The position numbers and the translations under genes are program-made. The notes under the pieces were generated by a model, which was not told the DNA's origin, did no database searches, and saw nothing but the letters and a program-made list of their open reading frames with translations. This document shows positions 1 to 5,539 of a DNA stretch of 5,610 nt, in pieces. Each line of letters begins with the position of its first letter. Within the stretch, counting starts at the first letter, position 1. Source of the stretch: an uncultured Collinsella sp. (GTDB taxonomy: Bacteria > Actinomycetota > Coriobacteriia > Coriobacteriales > Coriobacteriaceae); assembly GCA_900758845.1 (NCBI GenBank), contig CAAESW010000049.1, positions 1 to 5,610 on the forward strand, given 5' to 3'.

Positions 1-21
1 CGCCCCACCACTCCACCCCCA

Positions 22-71
22 ATATGTTGTAAAACACCCCCGAGCATATGTTCGAAAACACAATATGTTGT
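22..71. repeat. Three ATATGTT direct repeats, two extended to 16 bp
   Basis: ATATGTTGTAAAACAC (22-37) recurs as ATATGTTCGAAAACAC (46-61), 14 of 16 bases identical and 24 bp apart. A third, shorter copy ATATGTTGT lies at 63-71. All have the same orientation. The cluster looks like a set of regulator binding sites; the regulator is unknown. The array could continue beyond the left edge of the window. Confidence 0.7.
41..54. promoter_or_regulatory. LexA (SOS) box-like site
   Basis: CGAGCATATGTTCG matches the Bacillus-type LexA/DinR box CGAAC-N4-GTTCG at 9 of its 10 defined positions; the exception is G instead of A at position 4. It sits in the AT-rich block 300 bases downstream of the xerD stop. 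If real, it would put a gene at the left edge under DNA-damage control. lexA itself is one candidate because it is often self-regulated. Whether coriobacterial LexA reads this motif is an assumption. Confidence 0.4.
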
Positions 72-75
72 GTTT
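56..75. promoter_or_regulatory. Perfect inverted repeat, operator-like
   Basis: AAACACAA (56-63) and TTGTGTTT (68-75) are perfect reverse complements around the spacer TATG. A 20-bp symmetric site of this kind is typical of dimeric repressor operators. No T-run follows it on either strand, so it is not an intrinsic terminator. It overlaps the second and third ATATGTT copies, and its centre is 18 bp from the centre of the LexA-like box. Confidence 0.45.
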
Positions 76-235
76 GCAGCAAAGGTGGGATGCCACCTGT
101 AGAACCACGCCCGCGAACCTCAACCTTCAAGTTGACCTTGAGGCGATTTTTACGTCCCTTTACACGCCGTTCACATCGCCCCCAAACTCCTCCCACCCAC
201 GGTACACACGGCCCACCACCGCGTCGGTGTCTGGC

Positions 236-304
236 GAAAAATGGGACGGGCCCCAGATTGCCCATGCGCGCAAAAGTGCGTCTCGGCAATCTGGGGCCCA
301 TCCC
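236..304 (-). terminator. Intrinsic terminator of pyrG-xerD operon
   Basis: On the minus strand, arms at 304-285 and 262-243 form a 20-bp stem containing one U-G wobble and no mismatch, with a small inner CGCA/TGCG hairpin in the loop. The run TTTTT (241-237) follows. It starts 35 bases after the xerD stop. The plus-strand reading lacks an immediate T-run and has an A-C mismatch where the wobble is, so leftward termination is favoured. Confidence 0.9.
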
Positions 305-339
305 CTTTAATATTTATAAATATGCAGGTCAGCGAGGTG

Positions 340-1281
340 CTAGCGATGTGCCAGCGGATGCGCCGCCAGATAGACCTCGGTCAGTTGCGTGCGGTCGACA
401 TGCGTGTAGACCTGCGTGGTCGAAATATCGGCATGGCCCAAAATCTCCTGCAGTACACGCAAGTCGGCACCGCCCGCGAGCATGTGAGTGGCAAAGGAGT
501 GGCGCAGGGTGTGGGGGTGGAGCCCCACCAGCCCCACCTGGCGCCCGTACCGCTCGCATATCGCATGCACGGCCTGGCGCGACAGGCGACGTCCGTTCTT
601 ATTTAAAAAGACCGCCGAGGTCTCCGTCCCGTGAGCATGGGCGGCCAGGAGAGAGCGCCCGTCACCTATATAGTGTGTCAGGGCGCGAGCCGCGCTTCCC
701 ACCAACGGGGCCAGACGCTCCTTGGAGCCCTTACCGCGCACCAGGACAAACCCGTCATCGATATGGATATCGCCCACATCGAGCCCAACCAGCTCACTCA
801 CGCGCAAGCCGCAACCGTAAAGCACTTCCAAGATGGCATGATCGCGCAGCCCCATCTCGCCCTCGGGAAAGTCTTGATCGAGCAGTGCCGAGACATCCTC
901 CACCGAAAGGTATTCCGGCAGGCGATCTGCCTTTTTGGGCAGGCGCAACGCCGCCGTCGGGTTTTGGGCCACGGCCCCATCGCGCACCAAAAAGGCATGC
1001 AGACCCTTCACGGCAGCAAGCGCGCGCTCCACCGAGGCGTCGGAATAGCCTCCGTCGCGGCAATCGGCAACGAAGCCCTCCACGACCTGACGGCTCACAT
1101 CTTCAAAAGACGCAATGTCAGCCCGCTCCAGATAGGCGCAGTACGTCGTCAGGTCACGACGGTAGGCCGCAATCGTATTGCGCGCCAAGCCCCGCTCGAC
1201 CGCGAGGTAATCGAGATACTCCCCCGCCGCCACAGCGAGCGACGAGGGAGTAGCTTCGGTATGTTCCTGGTTCGCCGGCAC
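340..1281 (-). CDS. xerD: Tyrosine recombinase XerD
   Basis: This is a site-specific tyrosine recombinase. XerD works with XerC and FtsK at dif sites to resolve chromosome dimers at division. The 313 residues fit the family. The N-terminal core-binding (SAM-like) domain spans about residues 17-105. The catalytic domain follows, with the full active-site set visible: R160 in CGLRVSEL, K184 in GKGSKER, H257 and R260 in HTLRHSFATH, H283 in LGHADIS, and nucleophile Y292 in TQVYTH. Spacing matches E. coli XerD. The start is GTG, two bases after the pyrG stop, without a well-spaced Shine-Dalgarno, so translation is probably coupled to pyrG. A later GTG at residue 17 is a less likely start. The pyrG-near-xerD order is known from actinobacteria such as Mycobacterium, which favours XerD over XerC or a phage integrase. 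Confidence 0.93.
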   Translation of the reverse strand: MPANQEHTEATPSSLAVAAGEYLDYLAVERGLARNTIAAYRRDLTTYCAYLERADIASFEDVSRQVVEGFVADCRDGGYSDASVERALAAVKGLHAFLVRDGAVAQNPTAALRLPKKADRLPEYLSVEDVSALLDQDFPEGEMGLRDHAILEVLYGCGLRVSELVGLDVGDIHIDDGFVLVRGKGSKERLAPLVGSAARALTHYIGDGRSLLAAHAHGTETSAVFLNKNGRRLSRQAVHAICERYGRQVGLVGLHPHTLRHSFATHMLAGGADLRVLQEILGHADISTTQVYTHVDRTQLTEVYLAAHPLAHR

Positions 1282-1283
1282 CC

Positions 1284-2945
1284 TTAGTCCGTAGCGAGGT
1301 TCATGGGCGTCACCTGCAGACGGTCGACGCCCTCATGCTGGCCGATCGAGGCGCGCACGAACTCGCGGAACAGCGGCTGCGGGTTGGTCGGACGGCTCTT
1401 GAACTCGGGATGAGCCTGGGTGGCCACATACCACGGATGTACGTCGCGCGGCAGCTCGACCATCTCGACCAGACGCTCGTCGGGCGAAAGGCCCGAGATA
1501 ACCAGACCGGCGTCCTCGAGCTGGTCACGGAAGGCGTTGTTGAACTCAAAACGGTGACGGTGACGCTCGTAGACGAGCTCCTCGCCATAGGCCTCGCGCG
1601 CGAGGGAATCGGCAGCAAGCTTGCACGGATAGGCACCCAGACGCATGGTGCCGCCCTTCTCGGTCACGTCCTCCTGCGAGCTCATCAGGTCGATGACACT
1701 ATACGGGCCATCCGGATCGAACTCGGAAGAGCTGGCGCCGGCAAGGCCGACCACGTTGCGGGCAAATTCGCACACGGCCACCTGCATACCCAGGCAAATG
1801 CCCAGATACGGAATCTTGTGCTCGCGGGCGAACTCGGCCGCGAGGATCTTGCCCTCCAGGGCGCGCTTGCCAAAGCCGCCGGGGACCAGGATGCCCGAGG
1901 CGTCGCCCAGGACCTCGGAGACGTTCTGCTCGTCGAGGCTCTCGCCATCGACCAGCTGCACGTCAACGTGGCGATCGTAGAACACGCCCGCATGGTGCAG
2001 GGCCTCGATAACCGACAGGTAGGCATCGGGCAGCTGCGTATACTTGCCCACGACGGCGATCTTCACCTTGTCGGCGTGCTGGTTGGCATGGTTCTGCTTG
2101 CGCAGGAACTCGTTCCACTGACTCATGTCGCGCTCACGCGGGTCCAGACCCAGACGCTCGCAAATGCGCAGGTCAAAGTCCTGCTCGGCGAGCAGCTGCG
2201 GAACATCGTAGATGCTCGCGCAGTCCTCGTTGGTAAAGACGCAGTCGGTGTCGACGTCGCAGAAGCTTGCGATCTTGCCGCGGATGGCATCGTCGATATG
2301 GTGATCGGAGCGCAGAACGATAATATCGGGCTGGATACCAAAGCTGCGGAGCTCCTTGACGGAGTGCTGCGTCGGCTTGGTCTTGACCTCGTGGGCGGCG
2401 GCGATATAGGGAACGAGCGACACGTGGATGTAGCAGACGTTCTCGGGGCCGGCCTCCTTGCGATACTGGCGGATGGCCTCGACAAACGGCTGCGACTCGA
2501 TGTCACCGATGGTGCCGCCCAACTCAGTGATGACCACGTCGGAGCCGGTCTGCTCCTCAATACGACGGAACTTATCCTTAATGGCGTTCGTGACGTGCGG
2601 AATCACCTGCACGGTGCCGCCCAAAAAGTCACCGCGACGTTCACGGGCGATCAGGCTCTTATAGATGGCACCAGTCGTAAAGTTGGAATCGCGGGTCAGG
2701 TTCTCATCAATAAAGCGCTCGTAGTGGCCCAGGTCCAGATCGGACTCGTAGCCGTCCTCGGTCACAAAGACCTCGCCATGCTGGAACGGGCTCATGGTGC
2801 CGGGGTCGACGTTCAGATACGGGTCGGCCTTTTGCATCGTTACCTTGTAGCCGCGCGACTTGAGCAGACGGCCCAGCGAGGCCGCGGTAATACCCTTGCC
2901 CAGAGACGAAACCACGCCGCCGGTCACGAACACATGCTTGGTCAT
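1284..2945 (-). CDS. pyrG: CTP synthase (glutamine-hydrolysing)
   Basis: This enzyme makes CTP from UTP, ATP and glutamine, the last step of pyrimidine nucleotide synthesis, in the cytoplasm. The 553 residues fit the family. The synthetase domain (about 1-270) has the P-loop SSLGKG at 13-18, DLDLGHYERF at 69-78, ELGGTIGD with acidic E141, and EVKTKPTQHSVKEL at 186-199. The class I glutaminase domain (about 293-530) has the oxyanion loop PGGFGKR at 355-361, nucleophile C384 in GICLGMQ, and catalytic H512 and E514 in AHPEF. The ATG start has a modest AGGT Shine-Dalgarno 8 bases upstream. It is the first gene of a two-gene operon with xerD. Apart from its last codons it contains no TTA, CTA or TCA codon, which leaves a long spurious open frame on the other strand. 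Confidence 0.98.
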   Translation of the reverse strand: MTKHVFVTGGVVSSLGKGITAASLGRLLKSRGYKVTMQKADPYLNVDPGTMSPFQHGEVFVTEDGYESDLDLGHYERFIDENLTRDSNFTTGAIYKSLIARERRGDFLGGTVQVIPHVTNAIKDKFRRIEEQTGSDVVITELGGTIGDIESQPFVEAIRQYRKEAGPENVCYIHVSLVPYIAAAHEVKTKPTQHSVKELRSFGIQPDIIVLRSDHHIDDAIRGKIASFCDVDTDCVFTNEDCASIYDVPQLLAEQDFDLRICERLGLDPRERDMSQWNEFLRKQNHANQHADKVKIAVVGKYTQLPDAYLSVIEALHHAGVFYDRHVDVQLVDGESLDEQNVSEVLGDASGILVPGGFGKRALEGKILAAEFAREHKIPYLGICLGMQVAVCEFARNVVGLAGASSSEFDPDGPYSVIDLMSSQEDVTEKGGTMRLGAYPCKLAADSLAREAYGEELVYERHRHRFEFNNAFRDQLEDAGLVISGLSPDERLVEMVELPRDVHPWYVATQAHPEFKSRPTNPQPLFREFVRASIGQHEGVDRLQVTPMNLATD

Positions 2946-2963
2946 ATTGAGTTACCTGCGCTT

Positions 2964-2995
2964 CCCGTAGAAGTTGTCCATACACATCTTACGGG
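2964..2995 (-). promoter_or_regulatory. Hairpin in the pyrG mRNA leader
   Basis: On the minus strand CCCGTA (2995-2990) pairs with TACGGG (2969-2964). After one bulged A, two more base pairs (GA/TC) and an inner TGT/ACA pairing follow. The expected transcript start from the -10 at 3001-3006 is around 2994-2997, so the hairpin would be at the extreme 5' end of the mRNA. It ends about 6 bases upstream of the AGGT ribosome-binding site. No U-run follows, so it is not a terminator. It may stabilise the mRNA or affect translation; the role is inferred. Confidence 0.4.
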
Positions 2996-3000
2996 TCTTC

Positions 3001-3006
3001 ATTGTA
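3001..3006 (-). promoter_or_regulatory. -10 element of pyrG-xerD operon
   Basis: TACAAT on the minus strand matches the sigma-70 type -10 consensus at 5 of 6 bases and lies 55 bases upstream of the pyrG ATG, just after the upstream gene's terminator. No good -35 is present at the normal 16-18 base spacing. TTGTGT is present but 20 bases away. It predicts a leader of about 50 bases. Confidence 0.5.
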
Positions 3007-3065
3007 ATACTCGCGACGCGCGCCGCACACAATTTTTCTTACGCGCAATCGCATTTCTCCATCTC

Positions 3066-3099
3066 GAAACAAAACGCCGTCCGGTTGCCCAGACGGCGT
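3066..3099 (-). terminator. Intrinsic terminator after the winged-helix gene
   Basis: On the minus strand ACGCCGTC (3099-3092) and GACGGCGT (3081-3074) form an 8-bp stem with a 10-base loop, followed by the T-rich tail TTTGTTTC. It lies 24 bases downstream of the stop of the small regulator gene and separates that unit from pyrG. Confidence 0.88.
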
Positions 3100-3123
3100 C
3101 GTTTCCACTATGAATGCGCGCCA

Positions 3124-3462
3124 TTATCGATCGGCGACTTCGTCCTTGATCAAGTCCTGCACGAGCATACCGGCACGGATGCCCTCCAGATACCATTCGC
3201 CACGCTCCGTAAGACAAATACCATTTGCGAGCTGGCCGCCGTCGTCGCTGTAGCGCGAGACGACCTCAATGATGTCTTCGGATTCCAAGCGTTCAATTGC
3301 CGCGCGGGCGCGATACGGAGACACCCCCACACGCTCGGCAAGCGTCTTTCGCGAAAAGCCATAAAATCCGCCGTTGTCTTCGGACTGCTGTGCGATCTCC
3401 ATCAGCACCTGCACCTCGACACGCTTCATATCGTTGACACTCGCACGACCCTTGCCAGCCAT
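3124..3462 (-). CDS. Small winged helix-turn-helix protein, putative regulator
   Basis: This is a 112-residue, probably cytoplasmic DNA-binding protein whose target is unknown. The N-terminal helix (about 11-28, VEVQVLMEIAQQ) leads into a helix-turn-helix at about 36-63 (SRKTLAERVGVSPYRARAAIERLE). A beta-hairpin wing follows (about 64-86, ending CLTERG), then a C-terminal helix (87-108) that could serve dimerisation. This order is typical of the winged-helix superfamily, but I cannot assign a family. The start at 3462 is chosen over an upstream in-frame ATG at 3573 because a strong GAGGAGG lies 5 bases before it and the extra residues look non-coding. It is a single-gene unit with a long leader that contains inverted repeats. 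Self-regulation is plausible but not shown. There is no signal peptide or membrane segment. Confidence 0.82.
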   Translation of the reverse strand: MAGKGRASVNDMKRVEVQVLMEIAQQSEDNGGFYGFSRKTLAERVGVSPYRARAAIERLESEDIIEVVSRYSDDGGQLANGICLTERGEWYLEGIRAGMLVQDLIKDEVADR

Positions 3463-3467
3463 GGCAG

Positions 3468-3474
3468 CCTCCTC
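3468..3474 (-). promoter_or_regulatory. Ribosome-binding site fixing the regulator start
   Basis: GAGGAGG on the minus strand ends 5 bases before the ATG at 3462. It is close to the ideal anti-16S match and decides the start of the 112-residue protein against the longer 149-residue reading. Confidence 0.85.
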
Positions 3475-3481
3475 AAACCGG

Positions 3482-3546
3482 GCACGGGCATCACTTGCAC
3501 CGTGCGCGACCGGCACACCCCATGATGGCCGGCAACATCCATCATG
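3482..3546 (-). repeat. Two inverted repeats in the regulator's leader
   Basis: CATGATGG (3521-3528) and CCATCATG (3539-3546) are 8-bp perfect arms around a 10-base spacer. Nearer the gene, GCACGG (3482-3487) and CCGTGC (3500-3505) pair. An added inner GCA/TGC step and one bulged base make a nearly continuous 9-bp stem. The second ends 7 bases from the Shine-Dalgarno. They may be protein operators or RNA hairpins in the roughly 110-base leader; the sequence does not decide between these. Confidence 0.5.
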
Positions 3547-3581
3547 CGGCATCCCCGCAAAAGGATGAAACAATTAGGGTT

Positions 3582-3587
3582 ATTGTA
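3582..3587 (-). promoter_or_regulatory. Probable -10 element of the regulator gene
   Basis: TACAAT on the minus strand, in the context GTATACAATA, matches 5 of 6 consensus bases and is the same hexamer as at pyrG. No -35 is visible at 16-18 bases. Tandem repeats lie just upstream, which would suit an activator-dependent promoter. The predicted leader is about 110 bases. Confidence 0.4.
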
Positions 3588-3610
3588 TACCGCCCAAACC
3601 GCTTATAGGC

Positions 3611-3640
3611 AGGTAAACGGGCTAATTTTAGGTTAAACGG
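3611..3640. repeat. Tandem AAACGG repeats spaced by 20 bp
   Basis: AGGTAAACGG (3611-3620) and AGGTTAAACGG (3630-3640) are direct repeats whose shared AAACGG parts are exactly 20 bp apart, about two helical turns. They lie upstream of the predicted -10 of the regulator, covering and extending beyond the -35 area. This is the geometry of an activator that binds one DNA face as two dimers or two monomers. Confidence 0.45.
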
Positions 3641-3651
3641 TAGCTTTTGTT

Positions 3652-3693
3652 GATAAAAGGGGCACACCGAATGTATATCCGATGCGCCCCTTT
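3652..3693 (-). terminator. Intrinsic terminator of the DUF1846 gene
   Basis: On the minus strand the hairpin runs from 3693 to 3656 as a 17-bp stem with loop ATAC. Its outer part is AAAGGGGC/GCCCCTTT and the inner part is CATCGGAT/ATTCGGTG joined through G-U pairs. TTTTAT closes it. The wobble pairs are possible only in the leftward transcript, since the other strand has A-C mismatches, and this supports the direction. The hairpin starts 19 bases after the stop at 3713. Confidence 0.92.
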
Positions 3694-3712
3694 CAGGCCA
3701 ATTTATCCAGGC

Positions 3713-5194
3713 TTAGCGGTGGAAGAAACCACGGCGCTCGAACTTGGGCTCGCAGCACACGTTGATGCCCAGCTTGCGCAGCACCGTCTCGTCCGTCGGC
3801 GAGATGATCACGCTAAAGAAGGCATCGCAGCCGCGCAGCTGCTCCAGACCCGAAAGGACGCGGGCCGCCGTCTCGCTCGTTGCCGAGGTGATCGAGAGCG
3901 CCATAAGCGTCTCGTCGGTGTGCAGGCGCGGGTTCTTGCTGCCCAGGAAATGCGTCTTGAGCTTGCTGATAGGCTCGATCGCCTCATCGCTAATGACCTC
4001 GAGCTCAAGGTCAACGCCCGAGACATGCTTAAGTGCATTCATGATGAGCGAGCTCGCGGCGCCCAGGCGCGTGGAAGTCTTGCCGGTCACCACGGAGCCG
4101 TCGGGCATGACCATGGCGCCTACGGGGCCACCCGTCAGCTGCTCCCTGGTAAGGGCGGCCGAGCGTGCCGGCGAGTAATTCTTGTCGATACCAGCCTTCT
4201 TCATAATGATCTTGAGACGGTCGACTTGCTCATCGCCCACGCCGGTACGGCGCACATTTTCGACCGCGGTAAAGTAGCGGCGGACGATCTCCATCTTGGA
4301 AGCGTCGCGGCAGGCATCGTCATCGGTAATGGCAAAACCGACCATATTAACGCCCATGTCCGTGGGGCTCTGGTAGGGGCTCTTGCCCAGGATCTTTTCC
4401 ATCAGAGCACGGACCACCGGGAAGGCCTCGACGTCACGGTTGTAGTTGACCGTGGTCTTGTTGTAGGCCTCCAAGTGGAAGGAGTCGATGATATTGGCAT
4501 CGTCAAGGTCGGCCGTGGCGGCCTCATAGGCGATGTTGACCGGATGCGTGAGGGGCAGATTCCAGACCGGGAAAGTCTCGAACTTGGCGTAGCCGGCGGC
4601 GGTGCCGTGCTTGTGCTCGTGATAGAGCTGAGACAGGCAGGTGGCGAGCTTGCCCGAGCCAGGGCCGGGAGCGGTGACCACAACGAGTGGACGAGTGGTC
4701 TCGACAAACTCGTTCTTGCCATAGCCGTCGTCGGACACGATCAGGTCGACGTCGTGCGGATAGCCCTCGATGGGATAGTGCAGCTTGGCAGGAATGCCGA
4801 GCGCGTTCAGGCGATTGCGGAACACATCGGCGGCGGGCTGGCCGGCGTACTGGGTGATAACCACGGCCGCGACAGCAAAACCGTTGCCGCGGAACAGGTC
4901 GACCAGGCGCAAAACGTCCTCGTCATAGGTAATACCCAGGTCACCGCGAGCTTTGTTCTTCTCGATGTGGTTCGCGTTGATCGCGATGATGACCTCAACG
5001 TCATCGGCAATGCTCTTGAGCATGCGGAACTTGCTGTCCGGTTCAAAACCCGGCAGCACGCGACTCGCGTGATAGTCGTCAAACAGCTTGCCGCCAAACT
5101 CCAAATACAGCTTGCCGCCAAACTGCGAGATGCGCTCCTTAATATGAGCGGCCTGCAGCTCGATATACTTCGCGTTGTCGAAACCCTGGCGCAT
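3713..5194 (-). CDS. DUF1846 domain-containing protein
   Basis: The protein has 493 residues, the usual length of the DUF1846 family, which is found in Firmicutes and Actinobacteria. I recognise the family by its conserved N-terminus (GFDNAKYIELQAAHIKERI, then FGGKLFDDYHASRVLPGF at 33-50), the P-loop-like TAPGPGSGKLATC at 174-186, GKTSTRLGAASS at 371-382, and GSKNPRLHTDETLMALS at 418-434. The P-loop-like element suggests nucleotide or phosphate binding, but no activity is established to my knowledge. It is soluble, with no signal peptide or membrane segment. The start at 5194 is chosen because GGGAG lies 6 bases upstream and family members begin there. The in-frame ATG at 5218 lacks a ribosome-binding site and would be only about 10 bases from the predicted transcript start. 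It is a single-gene unit with its own -10 and terminator. No TTA, CTA or TCA codons occur in it. Confidence 0.92.
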   Translation of the reverse strand: MRQGFDNAKYIELQAAHIKERISQFGGKLYLEFGGKLFDDYHASRVLPGFEPDSKFRMLKSIADDVEVIIAINANHIEKNKARGDLGITYDEDVLRLVDLFRGNGFAVAAVVITQYAGQPAADVFRNRLNALGIPAKLHYPIEGYPHDVDLIVSDDGYGKNEFVETTRPLVVVTAPGPGSGKLATCLSQLYHEHKHGTAAGYAKFETFPVWNLPLTHPVNIAYEAATADLDDANIIDSFHLEAYNKTTVNYNRDVEAFPVVRALMEKILGKSPYQSPTDMGVNMVGFAITDDDACRDASKMEIVRRYFTAVENVRRTGVGDEQVDRLKIIMKKAGIDKNYSPARSAALTREQLTGGPVGAMVMPDGSVVTGKTSTRLGAASSLIMNALKHVSGVDLELEVISDEAIEPISKLKTHFLGSKNPRLHTDETLMALSITSATSETAARVLSGLEQLRGCDAFFSVIISPTDETVLRKLGINVCCEPKFERRGFFHR

Positions 5195-5200
5195 ATATGG

Positions 5201-5205
5201 CTCCC
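5201..5205 (-). promoter_or_regulatory. Ribosome-binding site fixing the DUF1846 start
   Basis: GGGAG on the minus strand lies 6 bases before the ATG at 5194. Nothing comparable precedes the alternative ATG at 5218, where the upstream bases are GAACATTAA. Confidence 0.75.
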
Positions 5206-5233
5206 GTCCCGTTTCCATTTAATGTTCTAGGCG

Positions 5234-5239
5234 ATTATA
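5234..5239 (-). promoter_or_regulatory. -10 element of the DUF1846 gene
   Basis: A perfect TATAAT on the minus strand lies 39 bases upstream of the chosen ATG. The expected transcript start near 5227 leaves a leader of about 33 bases. No -35 is recognisable at normal spacing, where the sequence is GC-rich, and there is no TG extension. This may indicate an activator or a sigma factor with relaxed -35 needs. Confidence 0.6.
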
Positions 5240-5470
5240 GCGGAGCCCGCCCTCCCCGATACCCAGACCATCAACAGGCACCAACCAAACACGCCCACCG
5301 CAACTTCCCCTTTTTGGTTCAAACAAACCTGGCCTTTGTATCAATAATGGAAACGTCACAGGTGGAGCATAAGTCAGCGAAAGCCCGCCAGAGCGAGCAA
5401 GGTGACGTGAAAGAGGAGGGCATAGGCCTTTAATATGAGAAAGCTATTGTCAATAGGCGTGTTTGTTCGA

Positions 5471-5495
5471 GCCCGGTTTTAAACCGGGCTTTTTC
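5471..5495 (+). terminator. Rightward intrinsic terminator without a known gene
   Basis: AGCCCGG and CCGGGCT form a 7-bp GC-rich stem around TTTTAAA; the loop bases can extend the symmetry. It is followed directly by TTTT and then CGTTTC. On the minus strand the sequence after the hairpin is CGAACAAAC, so leftward termination is unlikely. No rightward gene precedes it, which points to a small RNA, a leader (attenuator) of a gene beyond 5610, or a tiny coding sequence. Confidence 0.8.
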
Positions 5496-5539
5496 GTTTC
5501 CCGTCGGGAGGGCCCGCGCACGCTGCACGTTTAGTCGAC

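Larger units (their letters stand above)
1..242. other. Gene-free control region with operator-like repeats
   Basis: No convincing gene was found on either strand. The open frames that cross it on the plus strand are composition artefacts running into the antisense of xerD. The left 80 bases are AT-rich compared with the rest of the window. They hold three ATATGTT copies, a perfect inverted repeat and a LexA-like box, each listed separately. A small hairpin, AGGTGG-GATG-CCACCT, lies at 83-98. An interrupted palindrome with arms CCTCAA and TTGAGG lies at 118-143. Together these suggest the promoter region of a gene beyond the left edge, probably transcribed leftward, but no convincing -35/-10 pair was found. 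Confidence 0.5.

Noticed and set aside
48..1253. 401-codon plus-strand frame opposite xerD
   Set aside because: Its product is an extreme Pro/Arg-rich composition artefact. It runs through the operon terminator and has no family features.
1335..3113. 592-codon open frame on the plus strand opposite pyrG
   Set aside because: It is codon-aligned with pyrG on the other strand, so it stays open simply because pyrG lacks TTA, CTA and TCA codons. The product has no recognisable motif, while pyrG is certain.
3463..3573. Longer start (149 residues) for the winged-helix protein
   Set aside because: The extra 37 residues include the ribosome-binding site and two inverted repeats read as protein. GAGGAGG fixes the start at 3462.
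5195..5218. Longer start (501 residues) for the DUF1846 protein
   Set aside because: There is no ribosome-binding site before the 5218 ATG, which sits almost on the predicted transcript start. Family members begin near MRQGFDN.
3647..5230. 527-codon open frame on the plus strand opposite the DUF1846 gene
   Set aside because: Same codon-aligned antisense artefact. It also covers the terminator and start region of the real gene.
5197..5433. 78-codon plus-strand frame upstream of the rightward terminator
   Set aside because: Its start overlaps the DUF1846 start on the other strand, there is no ribosome-binding site, and the composition is not protein-like. The last 28 codons could be separate but also lack a ribosome-binding site.
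5440..5490. tRNA-like GTTCGA next to the terminator
   Set aside because: The bases flanking GTTCGA do not form a T-arm, and no acceptor, D or anticodon arms are found in the 75 bases before it.
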